From NCBI GenBank assembly GCA_032718475.1, contig JAUCBJ010006184.1, positions 1 through 32,638 on the forward strand: a DNA stretch of 32,638 nt, in the 5' to 3' direction. The notes under the pieces were generated by a model, which made no database searches, was not told the DNA's origin, and worked only from the letters and a program-made list of their open reading frames with translations. The translations under genes and the position numbers were made by a program. This stretch comes from Nemertoderma westbladi (lineage: Eukaryota > Xenacoelomorpha > Nemertodermatida > Nemertodermatidae). Below are positions 1-11,376 of this stretch, one piece after another (within the stretch, counting starts at the first letter, position 1; the number at the start of each line of letters is the position of its first letter).

Positions 1-742
1 TGAAAATTGATGTCAAACTTATTTAAATGGTTTACATTCTAAAATTCCTATTTTCTTACATTGGCCGCTAGGAGTAACATTGCATAAACTTCAAATTGGA
101 TATATAACTAAATTGGCTGAATTAATTGAATAGTATTTTTGGTGGACATGTCATGTATCCACTACCCACAGAAGGGGGGTGTATATCGTTCACATTAAAT
201 ACATTTAATAGTATAAATAATTATTTAGTACTTAGGAAAATGTTAATTAATTTAATGGTTCTGGAATTATGAAGTTTATTAAGAATATATATTATATATT
301 ATATGTATATGAATATATATTAATATATATATATTACTTACTATTGCGTTTCGGATTTTGCTCAAACTACATGGAAAGCTACAAACATTTTCTATTTCGA
401 TGCTCTTTCAACACATGTAATGAAGTTTAAGAAATTCCACCAAAAATATTTTCACATTTACATTTTTCGCCGGGAAAAGTAAGTTCAATGCAATCCTAGG
501 CCTACTGTATGATTAACTATTATTCCCTAGGGAAAAAAGTAGGTACTTCTTTTTCTTCACATTTTGAGCTATATTTGAGCTAACTAAATAGTAACATTAT
601 AAGAATAACATTAATATTCCCATAGTAACGGGTTGTTATGCCAGTTTTAAAAGAATGATGTCACTTAGAGTCGACCAACACCTATCTCCGCTCCACTATA
701 TCAAAGTATGGTCTAGAAAATGTAGTTTTGGCTAAGAACTGC
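1..742. other. Non-coding AT-rich region
   Basis: I see no coding exon here. The stretch 283-341 is almost pure A/T with repeated TATAT. One copy of the palindrome TAGGCCTA lies at 497-504. The remainder is unremarkable intergenic or intronic sequence. Confidence 0.6.
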
Positions 743-976
743 ATAAAAGTAAAGTAAAGTTATATTCAAACGTGTAAGAAGAAACACCCGAGGCAACAAC
801 CCAAAGACTCCATTCTCTTGGCTATTATCTGTAACGCAGGGAAGGCACCACACTACTCCCAAGGTCGAGTACTCTGGTTATCTAACCATATTCTTTACTC
901 CTTAACTCATGACAGGTTGCCATTAGCCTACAGTACAACTGGAAGCTAGCAACAATTTGGCTGTTCTGGGGCTTGA

Positions 977-2968
977 CAGTGCCGGATTAAGCCTCTGGTG
1001 GCCCTAAGGCACATTTTAGTAATTTCCAAAAATGGCCCGAAAATTGATATTTTTCCGCAAACCCTTTCAAAAGAAAAGCTGCTAAAAACAACTTAAATTA
1101 TGAAAATGTTGCAAAGGAAATATAAATTATTTTCGTTGGATGACTGACTGCGTGCAAATAACTACTAAGAACTTTAATAATAAGTAGGCCTACTTCGCAA
1201 AAATAGTTTTCATCAAGAATTTTTAACATTACTAAACGGCATATTATATATGTATACGGGACCATTATATACCCCAAATCTATTTGTTTTATTTATAAAG
1301 CTACTATTCTGAAACTTTAAAACAATTATCTGTGATCTTATATATACTACAGTATTAAAACTGAGTATAGATACAGTAGCTTCATAAACCGTTTGGTCGA
1401 AAAATATGGCACTTTCTGAACAGGTCGGTTTTTTCAAAAATTCTATAAATTTGTGGCATTTATATGTAAATTAGCTCATGTTTAAGGATCCGTAATACCT
1501 TGCATTGAAGTTCTTGGTCCAAGACTTTGGTAAAATGGACCTAAAAATGTAGGCTATCTTCTATGATAATTTTAGCACAAAATTATTGTTTTTGAAAAAT
1601 TTATGGGGGTTTTAGTATTTCCGGGCTATATTTTGAGAATAAATATTTTGTGATAGACAAAGTGTAGCAGTTACAAAATCGGTTCTAGAAGATCCAAATG
1701 GCCATGTTTTACAAAACCAATGATAGTAGTCCTAAAGCTGCTGAACATTTTGTATATTGGATGACAATTGAGTAAAAAATAAAATAGTATATAGTAGGGA
1801 ATTTAGTGATGGAAAAAGTCAAAATCGACAAACTGATAAAAAGGTTTTTTATACAGAGAATCATAAATATCAGCAATTTAATTTTACGTTGTTGAAAAGA
1901 GCAGTTTTGAGGTCAAAAAATAATTCACTGTTGAAAACCGACATCACCTTTGAAAGCCCTTCTATCAAACTACAAAAAAGTGTGTAAATTTTCGAAAATT
2001 TCATTTCTGTAGTGGTTATACAGTAGTTGGCCCCCTTAAGGCTGACTGGCCCCTGCAAGCATTTAGCAATTTTGATCGGATCTTGGGAATGTGTTATTTG
2101 CTGTAGGTTTCGCAGGGTACTTATCTTTACAGGACTTACTGAGAAATATAACACACCAAAAGTGTGGGCTTAGTGCAAAGATATAATATTTCTGATCTAG
2201 ATTTGACTTGCTGAGAAAGTAATGTTCTTCGATAAGAGAACAGTCTCGGAAATAAGCACTTTTTGTCGCTAATTTTAATTTACCCCAATTCAATTGTGCT
2301 GTCCGAGAGTTTTAGGTTTTGCAGGAATTGCACCTAAAATGCCATCGAATACAAAATTCAATACATTAAGGGAAGAACATCTGAATTTCGGTTAAATTAA
2401 ATTACAGTAGTGACAAGAAATTACTTCTGAAATTATTTCTTTTTTTTTATCAACAACTAATTTATCCTTTTTTTTTTATCTATTAGGGCCTATATTTATA
2501 AAACTACAGTAGTTTCCGGTAAAAAAAATTAATTTCGCCCTACCATATCTCCACACCATATACATTTACTATGAACAGTATTTCCAGTACAGTATGTCTC
2601 ATTATTTGGTTGTACCAGAAAGTTTAAGAGCATAACTACAAATAATTCCCCACAAATAAATAAAATTAAATTCTCCACTGTTCATAATTAGCACTTTAAA
2701 GTTTTACTGCCCATGTTTTATTATTTCCCTGCCATCAGGTCTCGAACTAATAACACAGCACCTGTCGGTCGACTGAGCTAGAATTTTGCACTTTCTATCA
2801 CAAATTTAGGGATAGAAAGTAGTCGAAAGATGCACTTTCTTGCTCTGTTTCCGGACTTCTCAGATAAAAATATTTTTTCACAGGAATGACTCGCAAAAAA
2901 AAATGGCCCGTATTTTCGGCTGGCCCTAAGGCACGTGCCTTATATGCCTTAAGGTTAATCCGGCACTG
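977..2968. mobile_element. Non-autonomous hAT transposon, 1.99 kb, perfect 8-bp TSD
   Basis: The ends are inverted repeats: CAGTGCCGGATTAAGCC at the left, and the reverse complement of the right end reads CAGTGCCGGATTAACC. The element is flanked by the direct repeat GGGCTTGA at 969-976 and 2969-2976. The CAGTG start and 8-bp target duplication are hAT superfamily hallmarks. A second shared motif, GGCCCTAAGGCAC, lies just inside both ends. No transposase-like frame is visible, so it would depend on a relative for movement. Confidence 0.9.
2745..2815 (-). other. tRNA-like A-box/B-box sequence inside the hAT element
   Basis: On the minus strand TAGCTCAGTCGACCGACAGG is followed about 30 bases later by AGTTCGAGACC, the normal spacing of pol III A and B boxes. 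No full cloverleaf forms, so this is probably a SINE head carried within the hAT element. Confidence 0.45.
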
Positions 2969-3045
2969 GGGCTTGAACACCAGACCTTCCACTTAGAAGA
3001 CCGGTTAATACTTTTTTTTTACTTTACTTTAATATTAAAACGTTT

Positions 3046-5173
3046 GAAAGTCTGTATTAAAAAGGAAACCGAAGAAAGGAGCGAACGTATTTAAACGACA
3101 TTCTTAGATATCTTTTTTTAACATTTAGAAGGAAGGAACTGGAGAAACGCCTCACTGCAGTACGAGGTAGTACGGTACCTTGCAGCCTATATAAATACAG
3201 GCCAAACTAGACCTATCTGCAGGGCTGCAGGCTGCAGACCTGGTACGGTGCGACTCTGGACTGTGACACTATGTAGGCCTACTGCGCCGGTACCTCTTCA
3301 TTTGCCGTGGAAATTGAAAGTTTAGTCATAGGTCAGTGCCGTCAGTATAAGTCGTCAGTATGAGTATGAAAATGAGGTGATTAATGAGACATAAATAGGC
3401 CTTGCTGTCTAGTGGAGCACAGCCCAATAATAATGAAACATGAAATACAAAACGCCCAATAATAATGAAACATGAAGTACAAAACTAGTTGGTGGTCTGA
3501 ATACCTGATTTACACCTGATGTGACACACAACAGACCTAAGACGAGTACAGCAGCATTACCGGTTCCTATGTTTGTATGTCAGTATGTAACACTTCACTA
3601 CTTCTAAGAGGGAATAACATGGTTATTTTGCCCTAGGGCAAAATAACTTTTTTGGCCGTAGCCCAGCATTAGGGATAGTTATCATCCCGCTAATAAATGT
3701 GTAACAACGACATATACCGGGCTAATAACGACCTACGCTGTAGAGTGTAGCTTTATTCGAAATATTTCACGATGAACGAGGTGTATTACCGGTATTTTGA
3801 AGTAATATCCTCTACTGGAATACAATGTACTATACACTTACACTGATAACTTTACTTTACTTACGTAGTAAATTATTACTTAATGTACAGCTTTTTTCGT
3901 TTGAATTCCCTGTTAGAACTAGCGTCAAGTGGGTGGGTGGGGGGGGTGGGGGGGGGGGGGGCTGTACATACACTGTACTGCTGTATGCAGACATACCATA
4001 CAACTGTACAATGTATCAAAGACACAGTACAGCACAGCTGATCAATAACCAGTATTTTCATGTATTTGTAGGCCTAACTTCTCCTGTTCTCTGCTTGTTG
4101 CGCCATCGGCGCTACAGAAATGGAATGCCATAGAACGCAACAGAATGTACAAGCCAATGGAATTAGAGTGGAATGTATAAACCAATCTTAGGTTGTTGCG
4201 CTGTTGCGCCAATGTTGTTCATTGGTTATAGGGCTGTTGCGCTGTTGCGTGTTTTCCAGGAAGCCCCTTTTCCCCTGGAGATTGTTGAATTTTGATTGCA
4301 TCTAAAAGCATTTTTGTTATTTATATAAATGTAGCCAAATCCATACCAAAGTTTTTATATCACTTTCAAACTCAGTTATATTTACAATCGTTTGATAAAC
4401 CTTTATCAATGACCATCAATCGGCCGACCCCGAGCTCAATCCACTCTGATAACTAGACAAAAAAGGTGAAAATTTCGTAATTGTTTCTAAACGTATTGTT
4501 CTCATTTCATTGATTTATAATAATTATATTGCCATTGCCGATGTTCTCATTCTGTGTTTCTACTATTTAACTTACTTTGATATCTTCCTGTCATTTAATA
4601 CAGCGACGTTTCTTAATAGGCCTAAGGTTAATGAAATATAATGTTTACTATCCATTTTTATATAGATAATATCAATTCAGTTTTGTCCTTTTTTGAACTG
4701 CATCTTATCATTTTTTTAACTTTTTTTTTGAAAATATAAATTGCTTTTTTCGCCCATTTTTTTTGGGAGGGCTGATAGTTTACAGGGTGCAGTTTTTGGT
4801 TTACAGGGTGCATTTTTTGCTCGTAACAGCTGTTATTTGCGTCCAGTTTCCTCTGAAAAAGGTTGAATTTTGAATACATAAAAAAAAGTACCACCGCGGG
4901 TTCTTTTACCCCCCGCCCCCGCTGCATTAATTGTATTAATAAAACTTTACATCTAAAATGGGAATGTAAAAAAACAAAAGGAACTTCTGATTAAATGATT
5001 TTAAACAAATCAATTAAAAGCAATATAAATTAAATCAATAATTTAATTAGAAAAGAAAATAAAAAGTAATAATAATCATTAATGCACCTTTGAGAAAACG
5101 CGGTTTGACTGTTTGTGTTTGTTCACGCTGGGAATGTCGTAGCCTGAATCTGTACACCGGCTTGGTTTCTAGT
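3046..5173. other. Non-coding region with short repeats and a G-run
   Basis: No exon is supported. It contains a direct duplication of about 33 bases at 3422-3485 (core AATAATAATGAAACATGAA). A poly-G tract at 3938-3961 underlies a spurious Gly-rich frame. There are repeated GTTGCGC words at 4090-4250 and a 20-base tandem pair (TTTACAGGGTGCA) at 4778-4813. Copies of TAGGCCTA lie near 3275, 4070 and 4617. Confidence 0.5.
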
Positions 5174-5179
5174 TTTATT
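5174..5179 (-). promoter_or_regulatory. Candidate polyadenylation signal for HPS1
   Basis: An AATAAA hexamer on the minus strand lies about 175 bases downstream of the HPS1 stop codon. Spacing is reasonable for a short 3' UTR. No transcript evidence is available. Confidence 0.45.
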
Positions 5180-5352
5180 AACCCCCAACATTATTGGACG
5201 AATCAGGTAATTCAAACCACATTGAAATCTGATCAGGAAGTATACCGTTTTGTAATAATGCGCATCTAGAATGGAGCTATCCATTGAAACCCGGATGTTG
5301 GGACACCGTGAAAGCCGCCGTAATTGGCCAAAATGACAAGTGGAGTGTTCCG

Positions 5353-6437
5353 TCACAATGGGGGGTCTGAGAATCCGGCACTGTTCGCTTGGAAGAACAT
5401 CCAAGCGAGTTGTTTGCACTGATGGGCCACATACTGCACCGGTACGACAGCGAGGTGGACGCAGTACAGCTCGTAGCAGCAAACACTCCCGGGCTGGGCC
5501 CCCGGGAAGTTGGCCTTAACCATCGCGGTATAAAAGTCTCCCCCTATGATCCCGGGGGAGGTTTCCTCGGGGATTAGCAGCCCGGAGGATTGGGGGACCT
5601 GTAGGGCGTTGCCCGCGGAGTCCTCGAACCACAGGAACGATGTATAGTAGAAGTGTTGGTACCGGAAACCGGTCGTGTAGAAACCCATGGTGAGATAGTC
5701 GCGGGACTTCTCCACCATTCGCCACAGCTGGGGTCTCAGTTTGGCGTGGGCGGCTAGTCTGGGGCCCGGTTCCGACGGGAGCAAGGTGTGCAGTGAGGGG
5801 GCTGTAAGTCGGTTCCGTGTGCGGTCGATGTACGCGAAGTGAACCATGCCGGGGAAGTCTTCCACGTAGTAGGTCATACTTAGGTTCTGTTGTGCTTTTG
5901 TGTCGAAGTATCTGGAGAAAATTGATAAACGCGACTTACATCGTGCCGAAAGTTCTAGGACCACGGCGCTTAACCGCGACTTTGTTTCTAACTTACGGGT
6001 TATATAAATTGAAGCGAATAGCTTCCGTAAAGAATTTATCATTGCTTCCAGCGCAGGTAATAATCTATCGTTTAATTTTCCGGTTAGGTGTGTCTTTAGA
6101 TATCCCTGGAATGTTTGGTCGGTTGGGGTGTTTACCTGCGGTTGTTTGATAAGATTAGACCATGCTTTATGCACGTCCAATAGTGGTCCACGCGATCTGC
6201 TGCTGGAGGACGTCACGAAATGACTGACCTTGTCCAAAAGGTTCTGCAACGCCGATTGGCTGTACAGATCGTCGGGTACTGCCGAGTGTTTGGCTTGAAG
6301 TTGTACCGATTCCAGCGTTGTAATGAGTTTGTAGAGACAGAGTGCCTGGTTTACCGAGTCCAGTTTGCATAGTATGATTAGGGTAGCCCCGGGGAAGAGC
6401 TTCACGCAATGCATAGTGTGTGGGTTGTATTTACTCC
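5353..6437 (-). CDS. HPS1: HPS1 coding exon 6 (last, C-terminal)
   Basis: The acceptor is actttccag|GGAGT and the frame stays open to the stop at 5353-5355. It encodes the last 361 residues, covering the second and third longin-type regions: PHTMHCVKLFPG, LSMTYYVEDFPGMVHF, FYYTSFLWFEDSAGN, GIIGGDFYTAM and CCYELYCVHLAVVPVQYV. The ending QLAWMFFQANSAGFSDPPL corresponds to the human C-terminus. That this whole part is one exon is notable, because the vertebrate gene splits it. Confidence 0.93.
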
Positions 6438-9400
6438 CTGGAAAGTGAAACAAAGACTTAGTTAGGTACAACTGCCGGTTAAAACAATGATTTTAAATAT
6501 TTTTTTTTAACTTTCAAGAAATAAAAAACAAAATATAATAACTTTTCTACTACATGTTTAATTTTACGGATCAAGGCAGGTTAGTAATGGCTGGAGTAAT
6601 GCCTGATAATCTCCACGAGTTATATTTATAAGACGGGGGGTAGTTAATAAAGTAGAGAATGGTTCGGTCCTGGTCTCTTACCTGGAGACAGTAGAAACAC
6701 TGGCGCTGTGATGTAAGAAGAATCCTCTACACAGTCGCGTAGACTTTCCTCAAGCACAGGGTAGTAAGTCTCTGACGGACCTTGCTCAGGTTGCTGCTGT
6801 TGTTGTTGAGCAGTTGCGTCGGCCGTGTCATCCGGGGTGATTGTCTGCTCGAGATCGGTTTGTGAGTTGGAGTGGCGTTGCGCTGGAATACATTCCACTG
6901 AGTTCCCCTCGATATCTCCAGGTGAAACCTTATCCAACGTTTGATTATCAGTTATTCCGTCGGCACCGATCTGTGCAGAATCGTGTTTAGCTAACCCGGT
7001 TATTGGCGGGAAGTCGACCATTTGATCCGTGGTACCTGTAGGCGAGTAAACTAACTCTCGGATCCGACTTGTCGCAACACCGAATCGTATTGTTGGATCG
7101 CTTCTCGATCGTCCCACCACCGATTGCATCGATGGATTTGATTGCGAATCTGTGGCTGTTAGGGTTCTTTGTCGTCGATCTTGCATATTCTGGTATTCGT
7201 TTTGTACATTTGACCCGGTTGAGTTTGGGCTGGAGTTATCGGCTGATAGTTCTGAGATCGCGGGGTTTAGGTCTTCTGTGTTGTGTTGATCGCGTTCGAT
7301 CGAGGATGAACTTTGGTCTTCCACTAATCGGTTTTGCTTATTATTTGGTTTTATAGTTTCGATATCTTGGGGAGAGGAGATGGCGCTTAGATCCGTAACT
7401 ACTGGTGCGTTCCAGTTATCCTTTATATCTGTAACAAATAATTACGATTATATCGTAAACTAGCAGGCAATACCCGAGGCATGTTACCCGGTATTTCCCG
7501 CTACCGGCATAGGCCTACTGGCGTACTGGTACCGGTATAGGCCTACTGACGTACCGGTACCTAGTACCGGTACCGAACGTGAATTAAACTTTTCGAAAAG
7601 TGGCCTATAACGACCGCTGGTTAAAGTTATACACACATGCCAAGTTCCAGCGCAATCCCTCTGCCCGTTTTGGAGGAGTTCGAACACAGAGAGAGAGAGA
7701 GAGAGAGAGATAGAGAGAGTGAGAGAGACAGAATTTGATTTTTATAGGTATAGATAAATACATTAAAATTGTATTAACAATAATAATTATCAGTTTGGGA
7801 TTGGGAGGTAAAATGCTATGGATGGGAAGATAAAAATATACATTTTTTATTACCTTTTTGAGAAAAATTGAAATAAAATAAATTGTATTATAAAAATTAA
7901 TTAATAAACTAAGTAAATAAGCAACACCCTAAGACATGTGTTAAATATAAAGAATAGGCCAGATATGTTTAATATCCGGCAGTATTTCCGCGAATAATCA
8001 GCTGGATATCCTCACCTGTTCGATTGACTTACCATTATCACTGCTAGTATCCGTTTGAGATCGACTGTTGTGCAGACTCCCAACCGCACTGATATATTCC
8101 GACTGTTCCATGTCCGAGGTCTCGTTGAGTCCTGCTGACGATTCGTCCTTACTCGCCCCGAACAATGTCTCCATAAATATGGATAAAACCATAATATCCG
8201 GAGCGAATAAATCAACTACCTACATAAAAAAACATTTAATCGTTTGATAATCGCAGTGTCATCATTTATACTTGTTACTTTTTCTACATCATGAACGAAT
8301 CAGGAATTTTGATTTTGTGTTTAGTTTTTTTTAATAAAATTAATGTTTCTAAAATTATATTGTAATCGTTTTAATTTTCCAAATAATTTATGTTGAGTTT
8401 CAATTTGTCGTATGATTTCGGTATTCAGCACTACGATTCATTATATAAGTCATCTCATTCTTAAGTCAACTCATTTGTAGGATAAGTTTCGTAAGTTTAC
8501 CTTGTGGTGGGAATACAATGCAAGAAGTTTGGTGTCCCACAAAAGTAATGCGTGGACAGAATTAGAGTCGTATTCTCTCATCCTTTGTATGACACCATCC
8601 AATAGGGTGAGACATTGTTCTTTAATTGGGCTTCCAACATGGAGACATTCCACTGCTTCAAACATCACCGATTGCTCCTGCAACACAAATATTTGCGTCC
8701 TGTAATGTATTTTTATCTACTTGGAAGAAGTCTATCGTTTATACAAAATTTATTATGAATTGCACAAGCTGACACGGTCAAAAAAAGGATTACTCACAAA
8801 GACTCACTAGACTAGGCTAATATAGCCCTCGCATCCTTAAATCATCAGCCATATTTCAATGTAAGTTTTGTAATGTTATATTTTAATGTAATATTTCTTC
8901 TTAAGTATTATAATTACTCTACCTTATCGTAAAGCGATCGCCAAGTACCCAACATCGAATGGAGCAAGTTCCATCTGTTGTGTCTCTCGGATTTGCTCTT
9001 TAAGCACTGATGAGCGGGACCGTATAGGAACTGTAGCATCCGTTGCAGAATACCCAACTCTCTGTCTAGAAAGCCTCGGGACGACTCATTGCTTAGCGAT
9101 AGATACAACAGGTCCGTGGAGTGACGGCAGACAAGATTCCAGCCCTCTGTGGTTGTGATGGCTTTGTATTGCTCCCCAAGGTCGTCCATGAGTGATGTGT
9201 ATGAACCTTCAATATAATTTATTTATACCGGAACATTAATGCATTACTCAGACAGGTTATACTACTAGCGGCTGCATCAACCCCACTTATTGTCATAACC
9301 CTAAGTAAGATATTTTGCTGAATTTCTTAGATTATGAATTCGCGTGATGGTAAATATTTTTGTTATAGGCCTATACTGATATACATCATTCATTAGGTAA

Positions 9401-9836
9401 GGTTACATTACAATTTTAGTTGGGTTGATGTCCAACCATCTAACCATAACCAAAATAATAAACTTAATACAAAATCCATGGATGGCTTACAGTTAACACA
9501 GGCAAACATGGCTATCGAGGCTATAGCTAATACTGCTGTATAGCCAAATAGTATAGAACCGACAAAAGGAGAAAGTTATTGTTTGGAATAATATTAATGT
9601 GATCGAATTCATCATGGAATAATTAGGTGAAACTGACCTATAAACGGTCTAAGGAGGCGTTCTATAAAAGGTACTCCTTGCTCCTCGAATTGCGGTCGCT
9701 TAGTGACACCCCCTTTACCCAGCATTGTCTTCCATTCCTTGTGTATAAGGCTGTCGATATGAGCCTGGAAGGCATCATCGTAACTGGCAAATATAATCTC
9801 CGGTACGTATTTAGCAGTAATTACAACCAGTCGCAT
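5353..9836 (-). CDS. HPS1: HPS1 orthologue, BLOC-3 subunit, six coding exons, complete
   Basis: The spliced product is 892 residues and aligns by eye along the whole length of vertebrate HPS1 (about 700 aa). Conserved blocks are the start MRLVVITAKY, KLLALYSHH in exon 3, PHTMHCVKLFPGATLIIL at the start of exon 6, YYVEDFPGMVHFAYIDRT, and near the C-terminus CCYELYCVHLAVVPV. HPS1 pairs with HPS4 to form BLOC-3, the guanine-nucleotide exchange factor for Rab32/Rab38 in biogenesis of lysosome-related organelles; each subunit is built of longin domains. Here longin-like regions lie at about residues 1-230, 540-680 and 690-890. Exon junctions join at phases 1, 0, 0, 1 and 1 without breaking the frame. 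The extra length compared with human is mostly a low-complexity linker in exon 5. The gene is convergent with nothing visible and is antisense to the BAZ1A-like gene next door. Family call is firm; exact exon edges were set by GT/AG and phase only. Confidence 0.93.
6682..7428 (-). CDS. HPS1: HPS1 coding exon 5 (disordered linker, poly-Gln)
   Basis: The acceptor is tttgttacag|ATATAA and the donor is CCAG|GTAAGAGA; it encodes about 249 residues. Most are Ser/Thr/Asn/Gln/Asp rich, with a run of six Gln near plus-strand 6791-6810, followed by a more ordered end (TYYPVLEESLRDC, APVFLLSPG) that leads into the second longin domain. The linker is far longer than in human HPS1 and accounts for most of the length difference. 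Sequence here is weakly conserved, so membership rests on the frame and on both splice phases. Confidence 0.85.
7497..7576. repeat. Palindromic GGTACC/TAGGCCTACTG cluster in HPS1 intron 4
   Basis: Two near-copies of TACCGGTATAGGCCTACTG-type sequence (units about 27 bases apart) are followed by several overlapping GGTACC and ACCGGT palindromes. It lies upstream of exon 5, within the intron between exons 4 and 5. Confidence 0.6.
7686..7728. repeat. (GA)n microsatellite
   Basis: About 20 GA dinucleotides interrupted by one GATA and one GTGA, within the intron between HPS1 exons 4 and 5. Confidence 0.95.
8033..8219 (-). CDS. HPS1: HPS1 coding exon 4
   Basis: The acceptor is tatgtag|GTAGTT and the donor is ATG|GTAAGT. 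It encodes VVDLFAPDIMVLSIFMETLF, equivalent to the human segment LRPADLLALILLVQDLY, then a polar Ser-rich stretch that begins the disordered linker. It ends in phase 1. Confidence 0.88.
8501..8677 (-). CDS. HPS1: HPS1 coding exon 3
   Basis: The acceptor is gttgcag|GAG and the donor is CACAAG|GTAAAC; it holds 59 whole codons. The product includes VMFEAVECL and ALLLWDTKLLALYSHHK, matching the human FLLVHSKLLAFYSSH block that identifies the family. Confidence 0.92.
8923..9206 (-). CDS. HPS1: HPS1 coding exon 2
   Basis: The acceptor is ttgaag|GT and the donor is AAG|GTAGAG. It encodes about residues 67-161, including DLLYLSLS and LGILQRMLQFLYGP. These correspond to the second half of the first longin domain and the helix that follows it in HPS1. 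Start phase 1 fits exon 1 and end phase 0 fits exon 3. Confidence 0.9.
9638..9836 (-). CDS. HPS1: HPS1 coding exon 1
   Basis: The ATG at 9836-9834 opens MRLVVITAKYVPEIIFASYD, which matches the first beta strands of the HPS1 N-terminal longin domain. I chose this start because it lines up with the human initiator methionine. The exon ends ATAG|GTCAGT, leaving phase 1 (66 codons plus one base). The final residues RPFI continue into exon 2 as G-S-Y-T-S-L-M-D-D-L, parallel to human I-I-S-S-M-T-M-L-E-K-L. Confidence 0.9.
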
Positions 9837-11187
9837 AGTTCCGCTCCAAATTAATATTGACTAGAAATTCATTAACTCGGAATAATGTGGTCCGATCTGA
9901 GTAAATAGTTCCATCTTGTAGACCCTATGCCTTTTATTATCGGATTATATATTACCTGTATCACCAGATGTCATAGTTTACTATTTCACTTCCATTTTGA
10001 GTTCGACGACTATTCATTTAGCTGTTTAGCAATAGATTCCTTGGTTGATATGAGAATGCGATCAGACGATACGTAGACTATAGGCCTATACCTGAATACC
10101 GGTAACATAGGAACCCAAAATTTCCTACTTCACTTGTGCGTACATTACTAGGCTACTGTACTACTTCAGTACTTACTGTACTGTACCTTTTCTGTGCCGC
10201 CTTACCACCCACCGGTACCACCAGTACTCAATGGCTGCCCTGCATGGAACATATTTATCACCACCACATAGGCCTAGTACTGTAGTATCGGTACATAGTA
10301 TGTAGTATTGCCATGAGTATTGTGTGCGGTCATCCTGAATACAAAAATATAAGAGCCCTTCCGGCAGTACGGGTTCAAATCAATACAGTACCGCACCAGT
10401 AACACTGCTGCACTGCCTGACTGCAGGACTGTATCATAGAATAAAAATGAATTACTACTATCGGTACTACTGCAGTACTGCAGTACCTGTAACATAAAAT
10501 CTAATTGAAATGTATAACACGATTGAAATATTCCCCATTGCATGATTGCAATGTTTGTTATTTCGGTCAGCTGGTGTGAGTGTAGAGTATTGCTTTCATA
10601 TGGAACCTCTGTCCGACCAATCCCGTGCGTGCTTTGCAGAGTTGGTTGTCATTGGTAGTTGAATAAATTTTTTGTTAGCGCCATCGCTTAATTTTTGGGA
10701 GAACAGACTTGGCGTGTGCAGAAATTATTATTTGGCTAGAAACACCCAAACAATAGAATGAGGTGTACAAAAAAACTGAAAAAGGTGTCCTGTGTTGGTG
10801 TGTTTTTTGTTAAATTGCTGGCGCATTCAAAAGATCTACCATCATTAGCTGTTTAATAATTGGAAAATGACGTCACAATCAGAAGCTGTATAGCTCGATT
10901 TTGACTTCTTAGATTGACTTTTTTGATTCGCACTAAGTAAAATCATTTTATGTAGTTTCAGCTATTGATTGGTTTGATTAATTCTTGTCTATGCATTCTG
11001 CTATTCAAATATATGAATGTACAGAAAAAAATTAATAGTTGGCATATTTCAACCAGCGTGTCATAAATGTCCAACAATTACTCATATAATAATTTACATA
11101 ACAAAATTATGGAAATAAAAATAATTTATATAATAATTTACTTTGTATATTTGATAAATAATTTTTCCTAAATTTGTTTGACTATAG
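9837..11187. other. Region between HPS1 start and BAZ1A exon A
   Basis: This should contain the HPS1 promoter (on the minus strand) and, if the gene is contiguous, the end of a BAZ1A intron. I find no further BAZ1A exon. The sequence at 10080-10500 is rich in GTAC and CCGGTA words. A CRE-like palindrome TGACGTCA lies at 10868-10875. No TATA box is evident at a useful distance from the HPS1 ATG. Confidence 0.5.
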
Positions 11188-11376
11188 GAACCCGATGTTT
11201 TACGGAAACTGAGCCAGGCGCCGGTGTTTGATCTAACTGTGCAAGAGAAGCTCAGCATTATCGTCGTGTTATGCGAACAGCTGTTGACCCACGTCGCCAT
11301 TAGAGACACCGTTGAGGACTCTGCCGACAGTGTACGGGCTGCCAGATACAAGTTAAAGAATATGCAGTTTGCTGAG
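11188..11376 (+). CDS. BAZ1A: BAZ1A-like exon A (WHIM1 region)
   Basis: The acceptor is gactatag|GAACCC and the donor is GCTGAG|GTCAGT; it holds 63 whole codons, phase 0 at both ends. It encodes EPDVLRKLSQAPVFDLT, then KLSIIVVLCEQLLTHVAIRD and VRAARYKLKNMQFAE, a clear match to the WHIM1 helix region of BAZ1A. The minus strand has no conserved product here. Codon use is GC-rich compared with the surrounding AT-rich intron. Confidence 0.9.

Larger units (their letters stand above)
743..3045 (-). mobile_element. tRNA-derived SINE, minus strand, split by a hAT insertion
   Basis: Removing 977-2968 and one copy of the duplication leaves about 310 bases. Read on the minus strand they have a pol III B-box-like GGTGTTCAAGCCCC near 2970-2985, a body with ATGAGTTAAGGAGTAAAG, and a tail ending ACTTTACTTTACTTTT at 743-760. 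The body and tail resemble the plus-strand SINE at 11461-11705, which supports one shared family. Ends are approximate. Confidence 0.55.

Noticed and set aside
3825-4133. Plus-strand frame with a poly-Gly run
   Set aside because: Generated by the poly-G tract at 3938-3961; no conserved sequence on either side.
5123-5725. Other frames overlapping HPS1 exon 6
   Set aside because: Shadows of the conserved HPS1 frame; no similarity to known proteins.
10868-10875. CRE (TGACGTCA) as an HPS1 or BAZ1A promoter element
   Set aside because: A single 8-mer about 1 kb from the HPS1 start and inside a presumed BAZ1A intron; no further promoter signal supports it.
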